Part shown: positions 55,901-63,663 of the stretch, in pieces
Numbering within the stretch: the first letter of the stretch is position 1
Layout: the number at the start of each line of letters is the position of its first letter
Origin: Patiria miniata
Taxonomy: Eukaryota > Echinodermata > Asteroidea > Valvatida > Asterinidae
Length of the DNA: 64,000 bases
NCBI RefSeq assembly: GCF_015706575.1
Contig: NW_024037062.1
Span: 1,298,811-1,362,810 of the forward strand
Direction: 5' to 3'
Notes under the pieces: model-generated
Databases searched by the model: none
What the model was told of the DNA's origin: nothing
Seen by the model: only the letters and a program-made list of their open reading frames with translations
Position numbers and translations under genes: made by a program

Positions 55901-58900
55901 CACAAGGCAAAACAAGTGAACAAACTTTTTCTTATGCAAATCACTATCTACAATGCACCATCTTCTCAGAAATACTAGGATTTTTTTTTTCACATACTTG
56001 ATGGCTAATTGAACGTTGTCTTAAATTTTTGCCATTGACAAAGATCCTAATAGGATTGAAACGTTAGGCCCTTGAATTTTTTTGATTGAAATTTTGTTTT
56101 AGAAAAGCCCACAATTCTTTATTTTTACGACAAACTTTACTAAAAGCAGACAGCTTCCTGACAGATATCAACTAAAAAAAATTAAAGTCGCACAGCATCT
56201 CAAACTGTGACTTTGTTGGCTAAGAACTTTATATCCAGGATGTCAATCATATTATGTCCCTAAGCAATCCATTTTACCAGGATGAAGGGTTATAACGCAC
56301 ACGTATATCTGGCTAAGAACTCTAAATCCAGGAATTCAATCATATTATGTCCCTAAGCAATCCATTTGACCTGGATGGAGGGTTATATAACTCATATGTA
56401 TATCTGGCTAAGAACTTTATATCCAGGATGTCAGTCATATTGTGTCCCTAAGCAATCCACTTTTCCAGGATGGAGGGTTATATAACTCACGTGTATATCT
56501 GGCTAAAAACTTTATATCCAGGATGCCAATCGTATTGTGTCCCTAAGCAATCCACTTTACCAGGATGGAGGGTACTCACGTGTATATCCGGCTAGCCCTT
56601 GGGGTGGGCGGGGTCATTGTTCCCGTGTCTGAGCAGACTTCAGACTGGGGTCGGCTGAGCATGGGGGAGTTGGTGCGCGTACTCCCAGGCGTGGAAGTGG
56701 GCGTGACTTCCTCGCTGTCACACACTGAATCTCGCTGCATCTCTGCTGAAAACGGAACACAGTTACAGAGTTGTAGCCAGGTACTTTTTTCTTCGGTACA
56801 AAATAAAAACTAGGGTAAGAGGGGGTATTTTCGACCGGGGGGGGGGGGGGGGGGGGGAGAATCCGATCTGACCGATTGTTTCTTTTGGTTTCAGGTGCTA
56901 CAGTGAGTAAAAAATCATATTATTTTGTAGGACTTTGTAGGATTTTGAATGCCAAGACTCACTTTCAGCGTTGTACATGACCAGCATACTGATGCTGTTA
57001 CCCCCTTGGCTCAAGATAATGGCTGCCTGGTCGTAAGTCGCTTGGCGTAAGTTTAGTCCGTTGAACTATTGAATGAAAAATACACATCATATTCATCTTA
57101 TACAGAAAGCATTTTATATTTCAAATAAATGTAAGGAGAAAAAAGTTAACAGCACTTCTTTGCATCATAAAAGGACCGAGAATATTGATTTTTGTAACCT
57201 CCAGGATTTGGTCTCCATATCGTAGCTCAGCCCTCACTGCCAGACTCCCATGTTGGGGTAAAGTGGCTAGCTCAAGGACACAACACTTGACCAGGGCAGG
57301 ACTTGAAACGAAAACCCTTTGATCATGAGTCACAAACCCTTACCGACCATTGCAGACCATTCATGTTGGGGTGGTGTAAATTAATATCAGGTTTTGCCCT
57401 TCACCTACATATAAACAGTGTAACCTCAGTCAACCGATCTCGCAAGCTCGGTGGTCCAGTGGTAAGACGTCTGCACCAGAAAGCAGGAGATCGTGGGTTC
57501 GAATCCCACCCGAGGATTTTTTTCCAACTTTCACTCGGGAGGTAACACACTTAACATACAGTGTTTATACGTCGGTGAAGGGCAAAACCTAACATTGCAG
57601 ACCATGACATTACAGTGCTAAAGACATAAGAAAACTGATCTTAATACCTCCAGTATTTGTTCTCCATATCGTAGCTCGGCCCTCTCTGCCAGACTTCCTG
57701 GCGTTACGGTATGAACACAGATTCCACCTCGACTGCCTCGGAAAATGCTGATGCCCAACGGTTCGTTGCTCTTTTCTATCTCAATGGTGCGGGTTCCAGC
57801 TGAGGAGCTGAGGCCACGAAGATAAAAATACGAAAAATGTAGCAAGCGTAACAGACAGTGGAACGCCGCTATAACGAACATCGCGGGATCCACAGAAATT
57901 TTTGGTTCATGTTATAGCGATCATTCAGTAAGTGATTTAAGCTGCCGGTGTTCCGGTACTCACTTCACCCTGCGCGCCCTGGTAGTTACTGAAAGACAAC
58001 TCTGAACGTGTGCCCTGAATTATGTAATTCACAGTTTTTGAGCTTACTACCAACAGCAATGGGTGGCTTTCCCTTCTATTCCTTGGGGTAACAATAGCCA
58101 CTTGTCACTCTTCTATTAAAAATTTTCAGTAAACGTTTTGAACATAAAAATCGGGAGCTAAGGCCAAAAAAAAAAGTCTCCAATTTCTGGTATGGAGCTT
58201 GCCCAAAAAGTGGTGCGGCGACGCGGCTTTTTTTTTTTTACCCGTTTTTTTTTGCTTCAAATGTCGGCTGATGACTGCAAATGGTGCCCGACTAAACTTA
58301 GTGCAAATATATGGGAGTCCAGAGAGGCCACATAAAGCTTATTCTCGATCATATCCCCATATTAAAACACGTTAAAATTGTGTAGCAGCAGGATTCCAGT
58401 CAAACCAGTGAGTTTGGTGGTTTTGAGACATCATCTTTCATTGAGAAAAAAACTTTTTCATTTTGCCGACGCGCATGGCTACGGCGACGCGTGCGCATAC
58501 CAGAAAACGGAGACTTTTTTTTTTGGCCTAAGCATGATGTTCGGTATAGCCGAATGTTCGGTATAGCAGTGTTCGGTATAGCGATGTTTCACTGTACTAC
58601 ACAACGTGGCCATTGACAGCCCAATAATGAAGACTGTACAATGCAATAAAAAGTCAACGATAAGCTAGGGTAGGTAGTCATGGGGGGGGGGGGGTGGAAT
58701 TGGCTCCTTTAGTGCCATGAAGTGTCTTACTTTTTTGATGAACATCAACTTACCCAGAACACCTCCGTACGATAACCTCCGGCTCTGAGAATGAACTGAC
58801 GGAGCTACGACCGGACGAACTGACCGAGAACTGACTGAGGGAGATTGGGTTGTCGCGTCCGCCAGAACTTGAGGATACAGAACCTGTTGAGATGGACGAA

Positions 58901-61900
58901 GGGTGATCAATAGACCTTTAACATGCTGCCACCATTACAGTCATGTTCCCTGTCTCCAATAACAGCCCTGAATGATAACGTTCTTTATGCAAAAAGTAAC
59001 CAGACAATTTTTCCTTTCAGCCTCGCTTTGGTTAGGTTGATTTGAATGGGAAAAATCATGATGGCCGAAACATGATAATGGTCTAAAGGTGTTACAATAT
59101 ATGGCTCATCACATTTTTGCAACTTTGGAAAAATAAAATTCCATCATATAAGATAGTGATTGGTGAAGTACCCTCTGCTACATCAGAGCAGGGCAAGCAG
59201 GACGTCGTGGGTGGGAGTCCCATCTCAACAAGTTTGTGCAAGATTTTTTGCAAACTCTCAGACAGCGTTGGGCATATAGCACAGCAGATAGGTGAAGGGA
59301 TTATTCATTTGATGATAAAAGCAGGGAATTCATCACACAGTTACAATATGTCATGAGAAAGATATTTGGTTATAGGACATCACAGATTTGTCCTTTGAAA
59401 AAAATATAGATAGAATAACAAGCAATGGCAACCATATTGAAACTTTCTTGTTATTTTACCTATATTTTTCAAAGGACAAATCTGCAATAGTCCTATACGC
59501 TCCGTTCAAAAGTACCCCCTCACCGGCAAAGAAAGTACAGTTGGGAGTTACTGAACGACGCCATCTTGCCTGCAATATTTTGCCGCGAAGCGCGGCCAGT
59601 GTGTACATAGTACAAATCCCCTGGTGCACGTGCGTCACACACAAGGAACGGTGCGCACGCGTCAACCAGCCAAATGTATGTGTCCCGCCCATGGGACATC
59701 ATTGCTAGGTAAAAGGGCGCCCTCTTTGTTGAAGCACGGAGCCCATAGCCAAATATCTTTCTCATGACATACGCTTACTGTGTGCCAAATGCCATGCTTT
59801 TACCATCAAAGTGAACTATCCCTCCAAATATTTCTCCTATCTACCCCGCTAATATACATGTACTGCTAAATGTGAACAGAAGAAAACCCAATATTGAATT
59901 TTTGTCTTGATTTTCTACTGTCAGATCTACACACAGCTGCCAAAACACTGGAATTAAAAACCAAAAGTGTCAAAGTTTTGTTTGTATTGTACCTTTCTCT
60001 ACAGAGCTGGTAGACAGGCAAGTTACCGGGCTGACACGATATTTCTGAGTCATCCATCCAGTCACTTTCTTCTCACTTTTCTTAGGGAAGGTACCAAACC
60101 CATCGTCCCTTGGGTTGTAGCCGTGAGGGGCTGAGTGTTGGGGCTCGAAGTCAAAGCTCTGGTTGGAGTTACGTCGACTGTCGACCTGGAAGCCTCCAGG
60201 AATAGTCGGTAGAGAGGCCCGCGACGGAGAGCGATCGTCGCCATGGGTTGAGGGTGAAATGGAGTGGTTCGAGGATGGGTATGGAGGCATGTAGATTGCG
60301 GAATGGGCAGGCCGGCCTGGTCTGTTGGAAATCGTCAAACAGTGACTGTGGGCTTTGAAGTAAGGGACTTTGTTTGAGTGTCGGACCATGACAGCTGGCT
60401 GCGATCGGAACTCAATGTTTTGTGACATGGCGGAATGGTGATGCTCCCACGATGGCCTACCACCTGTGGTATGGGGTGGAGGTGTTTGGGGGGAGTAGCG
60501 GGAGAGTTCTAGCTGATCGGGGCGGGGGGCACGACGCCGAATTGCACGTTTGGAATCAGATGAATTTTGGCCTTGAGTACCAGGGATTACGGGGGTCGAA
60601 ATCGGCCTGAATTGAGTGGCTACCTCTGGCTGCGCACTGACAACAGTGTAGTCGACGCTGGTATCCGGCAAGGAACCAGCTTGGTAGTGCACCACCGAGG
60701 ACTGGCTGTCTCGATTATTATTCTGATTGCCACCGTCGTTACTCTCGAGAGTTGGTTGTGAATGTCCGTAACTCGGAGTCTGGTGTTGCTGACTGGGTTG
60801 CCCATGTTGGGCTGTCTCTGAAACGCCCATGTGCTCCGGTCCTGCAGAGGTTGAGGAAGATCTCTGATGCCTCTCAACAATTTCCCGTCGACGATCTCTA
60901 GAGGCCTTCAAGGAGGAGTTGCGACTCGGAGGTTTTGGCGGCACCATGTCTCCATCTCCTTTCTTGTCGCTTTGCACATTCTCATATGGGGGATTCATGA
61001 TTGGAATGGTAGTGATACGCTTCGGTTTTTTCCTGTTGGTCAGGTACACTTCTGGGGGTCCTCTTGATTTGGGCCAGGTGCTATTTTCCGTTTTCTCAGC
61101 GTGGCCACCCCCACGGTAGAACTCCCCGCGTTCTGTGTAGGGGTCAACCCTCGGACTACCATCCCGCGCTCTTCGCGGCCGAATCATGGCCGGGGAGGTC
61201 TTGTTCTCCTCAGGACCACTTGTCTGAGGTTGGGTAGGCGGATAGTTCTCCTTGGAATCCTGTTTCGTGTGGTTCCCGTGTTTTGACGGTGGTGGAGACC
61301 GATAGGGAATTTCTTTGGTACCGTGTGGATTGTGAGCGTCATTGTGGCCGATGTGATCTCGAGACTCGAAACTGTTCTGTCGTTTGTTTTCCCGGAAGCT
61401 CTCGTGACTGCTGTGGGAGGTGTGATATCCGGAATGCCTTCCCGATGACTCACGAGAGCTCTGTCGAGAGTGGGAAGAGCCCTGCCGGGAGTGAGACGAA
61501 CCCACGAAGGAGCCTTCCCTTGAGTGTCTGACACTGTCCCGGAAATCCTCCATATGGGGGTTAAAGTCTTGTGAGCTCTGACATGAATGCTGATGTTGCT
61601 GCTGTTGTAGCTGCTGCTGCTGCAGTTGCTGCTGTTGTAGCTGCTGTTGCTGTGAAGGGTATGCCCAAGCATTCTCATGATTGCACTGTTGCTGATGCTG
61701 ACTGTCCCAAGCCATCCCACCGTCCTGCCTGCGTGCCGGCTCACTGTTAGCGTGAGGCCTCGTGCTCGAGTACTGAACTGGCTCCGGCTGGTTCATCTGC
61801 CAGTCCGGCGACCCCTGACCTCTGGAGCCCGGGGGCAGGTAGTCCCTGCCCTGAAAGTGGGGATTCTGAATCACCTTGTCCTCAAAGCGGGTCGCATCTT

Positions 61901-63214
61901 GCTGGTGTCGCATCAGCGGGGGGGAGATCGGTGGCGGCGGTTGTGACAGTGTCACTTCTGTCTGTATGCTGATATTCCGGCCGCTCTTAGTCTTCTCCGA
62001 GTCCTCGCAGGGGGACATGAGGGGCGTCAGGCTGGACTTGGAGGATAACGTCTCGTGGCTCTTGATCGATTCGACCGTCGGGCTGGCGTTGGACGGCAGC
62101 CCGGAGGAGGAGGATGGAGATGAGACGCGCATGACGTTGAGAGTGATTGCTTCCCCAACGGTGTCTAACGACTCCTGTACTTCCCTGGCTTGCTTGTTAA
62201 GCACAGACTCCCCATTAACCTATGATGAAGAAAGCAAGTAAATTATTCGCTACCAATTGGAAAAATGTACACTTTCTAAACGCAAAATATGAGCAAATTT
62301 GCAGCTGGCATGAGAAAAGGAGAAGAAAAAAAAAATGGAAATCTAAAATTGTTGATGAGTGTATGCTCCCTATAGAAACAGTTGTTGCAGTTGGGAATAC
62401 AAAAAACAAAATTGTTTTGAAAAGATTATTCTTTAACCCTAACAGTCTTGAATCCTCCAATTTCAATAAAATAGGGTTAGGGTTAAATAGAATATGAACA
62501 ATTTGAAGAAACCTTAAAAGGAGTAAATTCTGAGATCAAATTATGCTCATGGATATAGTTGAAGTAGAACCAAGATAACAACTTGATAAAAATGCATAAT
62601 TTTGTTATGTAAAATATTTGCCGGTGAACTGAATTGTTTATTTAGCAATATTATTATTAGCACAAATGTACCATTAGGGAGACACGTTATCGTAATTTCT
62701 TCGACAATAGGAGACACTGGTCATTAGGGAGACATTTTCATGTCTCCCTAATTCCACAGCCCCCCTTTAGAGGCAAAATTTTGCTGTCGCAATCAGGTTA
62801 TATTTGTTGCTCGTGGTCTAATTAGTAAAAATACCGAAATTCGTGGAAAAAGGACAAGGGAATATTGGGTTAGGGCACATTTAAGTTTGAAAAATGTTGT
62901 CTATAGGAATGTCTCCCAAATGACCCATTCGCAGTAATGATTATTATTATTACTATTTATTCGACCAGGACAAATCTTACAAACAAATATGACAAATACA
63001 AAACAAGCACATGAACATTACGGAAATAAAAAACCCAACTCACCGAGACCATGCGATCGCCGACCATCAGACCACTTTCTTTGGCTGAGGCAGACCCAGG
63101 TTCAATACGGCTGACGAAGATACCAGACTCCAAGGTCACCCCGTGGTCCTTGTTGGTCAGGAAGAGGGTGACTGGACAGAACTTGGCACCAGAGGAGCGA
63201 CGTCTTTTCACAAC
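49835..63214 (-). CDS. DLG5: DLG5, MAGUK scaffold protein, 3' part (16 exons)
   Basis: Sixteen exons join with no phase conflict to 1,419 residues and TAA. DLG5 is a membrane-associated scaffold at cell junctions and polarity sites. Approximate order in this part: PDZ2 (1-90), Ser/Gln/His-rich linker (91-845), PDZ3 (847-928), Ser/Thr linker, PDZ4 (1000-1080), SH3 (1093-1155), basic hook (1155-1233), and guanylate-kinase-like domain to the end, WVQSICPL. SH3 has YIRAMVDYQAETEDQLTFRR and DDILYVDD, close to vertebrate DLG5. The GK P-loop reads LLLGPLADRV, without the GKST of active kinases, so it should be a non-catalytic binding domain as in other MAGUKs. Start, coiled coil and PDZ1 are outside the window. 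Other DLG or ZO proteins fit less well: PDZ3, PDZ4 and SH3 all match DLG5. Confidence 0.95.
50818..50927 (-). CDS. DLG5: DLG5 GK exon
   Basis: 110 bp from CTTTGCAG to TCAG|GTAAAA. Encodes DQKDPLYIPDRVSHRLAKEM and FEQSQKLEQECRNLFS, matching the C-terminal lobe of the GK domain. Confidence 0.95.
51095..51320. repeat. dispersed 230-bp repeat, copy 1
   Basis: Shares about 230 bp with 59526-59750 in the same orientation, including GTACATAGTACAAATCCCCT, GTCCCGCCCAT and GGTAAAAGGGCGCCCTCTTT. No coding domain or clear tRNA promoter. Class unknown. Confidence 0.8.
51468..51580 (-). CDS. DLG5: DLG5 GK exon
   Basis: 113 bp, phase 0 in and phase 2 out. Encodes GCHCILDGVSPFATERLQML and QLFPIVIFIRYKSAKQI. 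Confidence 0.95.
51775..51902 (-). CDS. DLG5: DLG5 GK exon
   Basis: 128 bp, phase 1 in and 0 out. Encodes VRTSSEILLKDFENNVYVDY and RRRDSHFECIHAATVKEITK, the GMP-binding-like region of the GK fold (human: VDYKRRSGHFD). Confidence 0.95.
52220..52321 (-). CDS. DLG5: DLG5 GK exon with degenerate P-loop
   Basis: 102 bp, phase 1 to 1, CTCTTAG to CCAA|GTAAGT. Encodes HIKRPVLLLGPLADRVAAKM and VDESPDKFNRCLP. The P-loop position lacks the Gly-Lys-Ser/Thr needed for ATP binding. Confidence 0.95.
52545..52620 (+). repeat. SINE/LINE 3' tail fragment
   Basis: Contains AAGCGCTTTGAGG and GCGCTATATAAATGCC followed by T-rich sequence, a 3' tail motif common in aquatic-animal SINEs and their partner LINEs. 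No head or coding part is visible. Confidence 0.5.
52761..52802 (-). CDS. DLG5: DLG5 short exon before GK
   Basis: 42 bp, phase 1 to 1, TTCCACAG to GACT|GTAAGT. Encodes AVLPTYQRVEPLD (human: SLAYQRVQKVD). Confidence 0.92.
52803..53370. other. DLG5 intron, nothing recognised
   Basis: AT-rich, with a small triplicated AAGTTATGCAAATTTACTG near 52853-52900. Confidence 0.5.
53371..53564 (-). CDS. DLG5: DLG5 hook exon
   Basis: 194 bp, phase 2 to 1. Encodes LQKDQARKRSISQGLQEEEL, then ARRSLFRRKKHQRNNSDSKE. The ARRS-FFRRKHK-type basic hook is characteristic of DLG5. Confidence 0.95.
53590..54215. repeat. CTTGTGA repeat filling a DLG5 intron
   Basis: About 40 irregular units of 12-16 bp built on GGCTTGTGACTG or CCTTGTGATTGG fill almost the whole intron between the SH3 and hook exons, stopping about 10 bases from the donor. 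This is the complement of the CACAAG motif seen elsewhere in the window. Confidence 0.9.
54224..54440 (-). CDS. DLG5: DLG5 SH3 exon
   Basis: 217 bp, phase 1 to 2, from CCTCCAG to CACT|GTAAGT. Encodes FNKIKDQHGDSMYIRAMVDY, then DDILYVDDTMYNGVVGVWLA and GQIPSKAL, a complete SH3 core. Confidence 0.97.
54627..54729 (-). CDS. DLG5: DLG5 PDZ4 second half
   Basis: 103 bp, phase 0 to 1. Encodes FNGVDLRCATAEQAAMELQK and PTEKVSILAQHNIA. Confidence 0.95.
55194..55380 (-). CDS. DLG5: DLG5 PDZ4 first half
   Basis: 187 bp, phase 2 to 0. Encodes EPRFVFLEKSGNSLGVGVFG and GNAVGIFVYEVQPDG, ending VGDQILE. The carboxylate-binding loop reads SLGVGVFGG. Confidence 0.95.
55381..56211. other. DLG5 intron, nothing recognised
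   Basis: AT-rich intron with A/T homopolymer runs. Its left part (in transcript terms, its 5' part) grades into the 95-bp array. Confidence 0.45.
56212..56582. repeat. 95-bp tandem array carrying a DLG5 5' splice site, about 4 copies
   Basis: Units of 89-95 bp contain TATCTGGCTAAGAACTTTAT and GTCCCTAAGCAATCCA. The copy touching the exon includes the true exon end and donor (minus TATACAC|GTGAGT). The copy at about 56485-56500 keeps the same donor sequence exactly; two further copies have altered it. Confidence 0.9.
56580..56745 (-). CDS. DLG5: DLG5 PDZ3-PDZ4 linker exon
   Basis: 166 bp, phase 1 to 2. Encodes EMQRDSVCDSEEVTPTSTPG, then SPMLSRPQSEVCSDTG and PPTPRASRIY, a Ser/Thr-Pro-rich linker. 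Its donor is the seed of the 95-bp array. Confidence 0.92.
56838..56858. repeat. long poly-G run
   Basis: About 20 consecutive G in a DLG5 intron. Similar G or C runs occur at about 32091, 35540, 40187, 40981, 41165, 44838, 44877, 45005 and 58682. Confidence 0.9.
56963..57065 (-). CDS. DLG5: DLG5 PDZ3 second half
   Basis: 103 bp, phase 0 to 1. Encodes FNGLNLRQATYDQAAIILSQ and GGNSISMLVMYNAE (human: FNGINLRSATEQQARLII). Confidence 0.95.
57199..57250 (-). pseudogene. copied end of DLG5 PDZ3 exon with donor
   Basis: About 52 bp resembling the last third of the exon at 57648-57807. It encodes GSLAVRAELRYGDQILE and is followed by a GT donor. It has no acceptor-linked upstream part, since the sequence to its right is a SINE. 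It sits in the intron just downstream of the parental exon. Confidence 0.8.
57251..57372 (-). mobile_element. tRNA-derived SINE
   Basis: Minus strand: a tRNA-like head with TTTCAAGTCC (B box), then GTGTCCTTGAGC and CACTTTACCCC, a SINE body common in aquatic animals. CATGTTGGGG on both sides may be the target duplication. Confidence 0.6.
57389..57590. mobile_element. fold-back element with tRNA-like core
   Basis: The ends AGGTTTTGCCCTTCACC and GGTGAAGGGCAAAACCT are perfect inverses. Pairing continues through a CRTATAAACA block to about 33 bp. The interior is a tRNA-like sequence (57447-57516). TTGCAGACCAT lies near both sides. Confidence 0.75.
57447..57516 (+). repeat. tRNA-like sequence
   Basis: A box TGGTCCAGTGGTAAGAC, B box GGTTCGAATCC, a perfect 5-bp T stem (GTGGG/CCCAC) and a partly paired acceptor (CTCGG/CCGAG). 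The anticodon stem pairs only with an 8-base loop. It looks like a tRNA copy trapped in a transposable element and may still recruit RNA polymerase III. A T7 run follows. Confidence 0.6.
57648..57807 (-). CDS. DLG5: DLG5 PDZ3 first half
   Basis: 160 bp, phase 2 to 0. The acceptor GGCCTCAG was chosen over a nearer CTCAG because only it keeps the frame with the previous exon. Encodes GTRTIEIEKSNEPLGISIFR and GICVHTVTPGSLAERAEL; binding loop PLGISIF. Confidence 0.93.
57856..58594. mobile_element. pogo/Tc1-like MITE with nested insertion
   Basis: The ends CAGTGGAACGCCGCTATAAC and (inverted) CAGTGAAACATCGCTATACC are typical of pogo/mariner-type TIRs. On the right, GTTCGGTATAGC is repeated three times. 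TA follows the right end. A 367-bp second element sits inside. No transposase frame. Confidence 0.65.
58162..58528. mobile_element. Harbinger-like MITE nested in pogo-like MITE
   Basis: TAA on both sides. Inverted ends read GGCCAAAAAAAAAAGTCTCC and GGAGACTTTTTTTTTTGGCC, followed on both arms by TTTCTGGTATG-type sequence. TAA/TTA duplication and GGCC start fit the PIF/Harbinger group. A truncated relative lies at 29011-29336. Confidence 0.75.
58754..58883 (-). CDS. DLG5: DLG5 Ser-rich exon before PDZ3
   Basis: 130 bp, phase 1 to 2. Encodes SVSSSSGGRDNPISLSQFSV and SSGRSSVSSFSEPEVIVRRC. The donor GG|GTAAGT and frame fix the acceptor of the next exon. Confidence 0.92.
59270..59850. mobile_element. 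fold-back element interrupted by a dispersed repeat
   Basis: Arms pair over more than 100 bp: TATGTCATGAGAAAGATATT at left, its inverse near 59750-59771, and GATTTGTCCTTTGAAAAA blocks facing at about 59390 and 59470. A 225-bp dispersed repeat is inserted in the right arm. Related to the fold-back at 20004-20318. Confidence 0.7.
59526..59750. repeat. dispersed 230-bp repeat, copy 2
   Basis: Same family and orientation as 51095-51320 (GTACATAGTACAAATCCCCT, GGTAAAAGGGCGCCCTCTTT). It splits the right arm of a fold-back, showing it is mobile. Confidence 0.8.
59993..62219 (-). CDS. DLG5: DLG5 large exon: PDZ2 end and long linker
   Basis: A 2,227-bp exon, phase 0 to 1, from CATCATAG to GAAAG|GTACAA. 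The first 32 residues (VNGESVLNKQAREVQESLDT) complete PDZ2. The rest is a probably disordered linker with Ser-Pro/Thr-Pro sites, a Gln tract with Leu spacers (about 61590-61665), Ser/His/Arg repeats such as SSHSRQGSSHSRQSS, and many PP motifs. The end reads WMTQKYRVSPVTCLSTSSVE. Confidence 0.95.
62437..62492. repeat. CCCTAAC-ended hairpin repeat, second copy
   Basis: Begins TTTAACCCTAACAGTCTTG and ends TTAGGGTTAGGGTTAAA. The core GAATCCTCCAATTTCAAT is shared with 25461-25532. Confidence 0.65.
62723..62752. repeat. hairpin ATTAGGGAGACA
   Basis: Perfect 12-bp arms with a 6-base loop. GGGAGACA and TGTCTCCC copies also occur at about 62674 and 62909, so this may be the core of a small fold-back. 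Confidence 0.6.
63044..63214 (-). CDS. DLG5: DLG5 PDZ2 first part
   Basis: 171 bp, phase 0 to 0, CCCAACAG to CTCG|GTGAGT. Encodes VVKRRRSSGAKFCPVTLFLT, then NKDHGVTLESGIFVSRIEPG and VGDRMVS, matching DLG5 PDZ2. It is the most upstream DLG5 exon in the window. Confidence 0.95.
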
Positions 63215-63568
63215 CTGTTGGGGACAATTGAAAGTCTTGAGACTGGTTGATACTTGACATGAACACAAAATGCAAACTGTTGACATCACAGTAAGTATTC
63301 TCGATGCTAATTCGTAATAGATCAGATTGATTGTTCAGTGTTCGAGGAAAGTCACTGAAGTTTCAGACTGGCCTTTGAAGGTCGCTTTGAATCCAAATTG
63401 TGAAGATTTAAGAGTGACTTTTTTGGTAGGGCCTAACTCTGGAACGCCAGATCTAAAGGGGATAACCCGCCCCTACAAAGAAGAGGCGACAGGGGCACAA
63501 AATAAGTCCAAAAGTTTAAAAGAAAAATTGTTTGTACTTAAAGTACTGTTTTTTTTTATCCAACACTG

Positions 63569-63620
63569 TTTCATAAAGATTAAAGGTAGAGTATATACTC
63601 TACCTTTAATCTTTACGAAA
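63569..63620. repeat. 52-bp near-perfect palindrome
   Basis: The inner 40 bp are a perfect palindrome with no spacer (half-site AAAGATTAAAGGTAGAGTAT). Six more bases per side pair with one mismatch. It lies in a DLG5 intron. Confidence 0.95.
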
Positions 63621-63663
63621 TGTCATCATTTGCCATTTGTGCATATTTTTTTCGTTTGAAGCA

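Noticed and set aside
57447-57516. Functional tRNA gene
   Set aside because: T arm is perfect, but the acceptor has mismatches, the anticodon loop would be 8 bases, and it sits inside a fold-back element.
49835-63214. Assignment to ZO-1 (TJP1) or DLG1-4
   Set aside because: The PDZ3, PDZ4, SH3 and hook sequences and the C-terminal end match DLG5; ZO proteins have a ZU5 after the GK domain and a different SH3.
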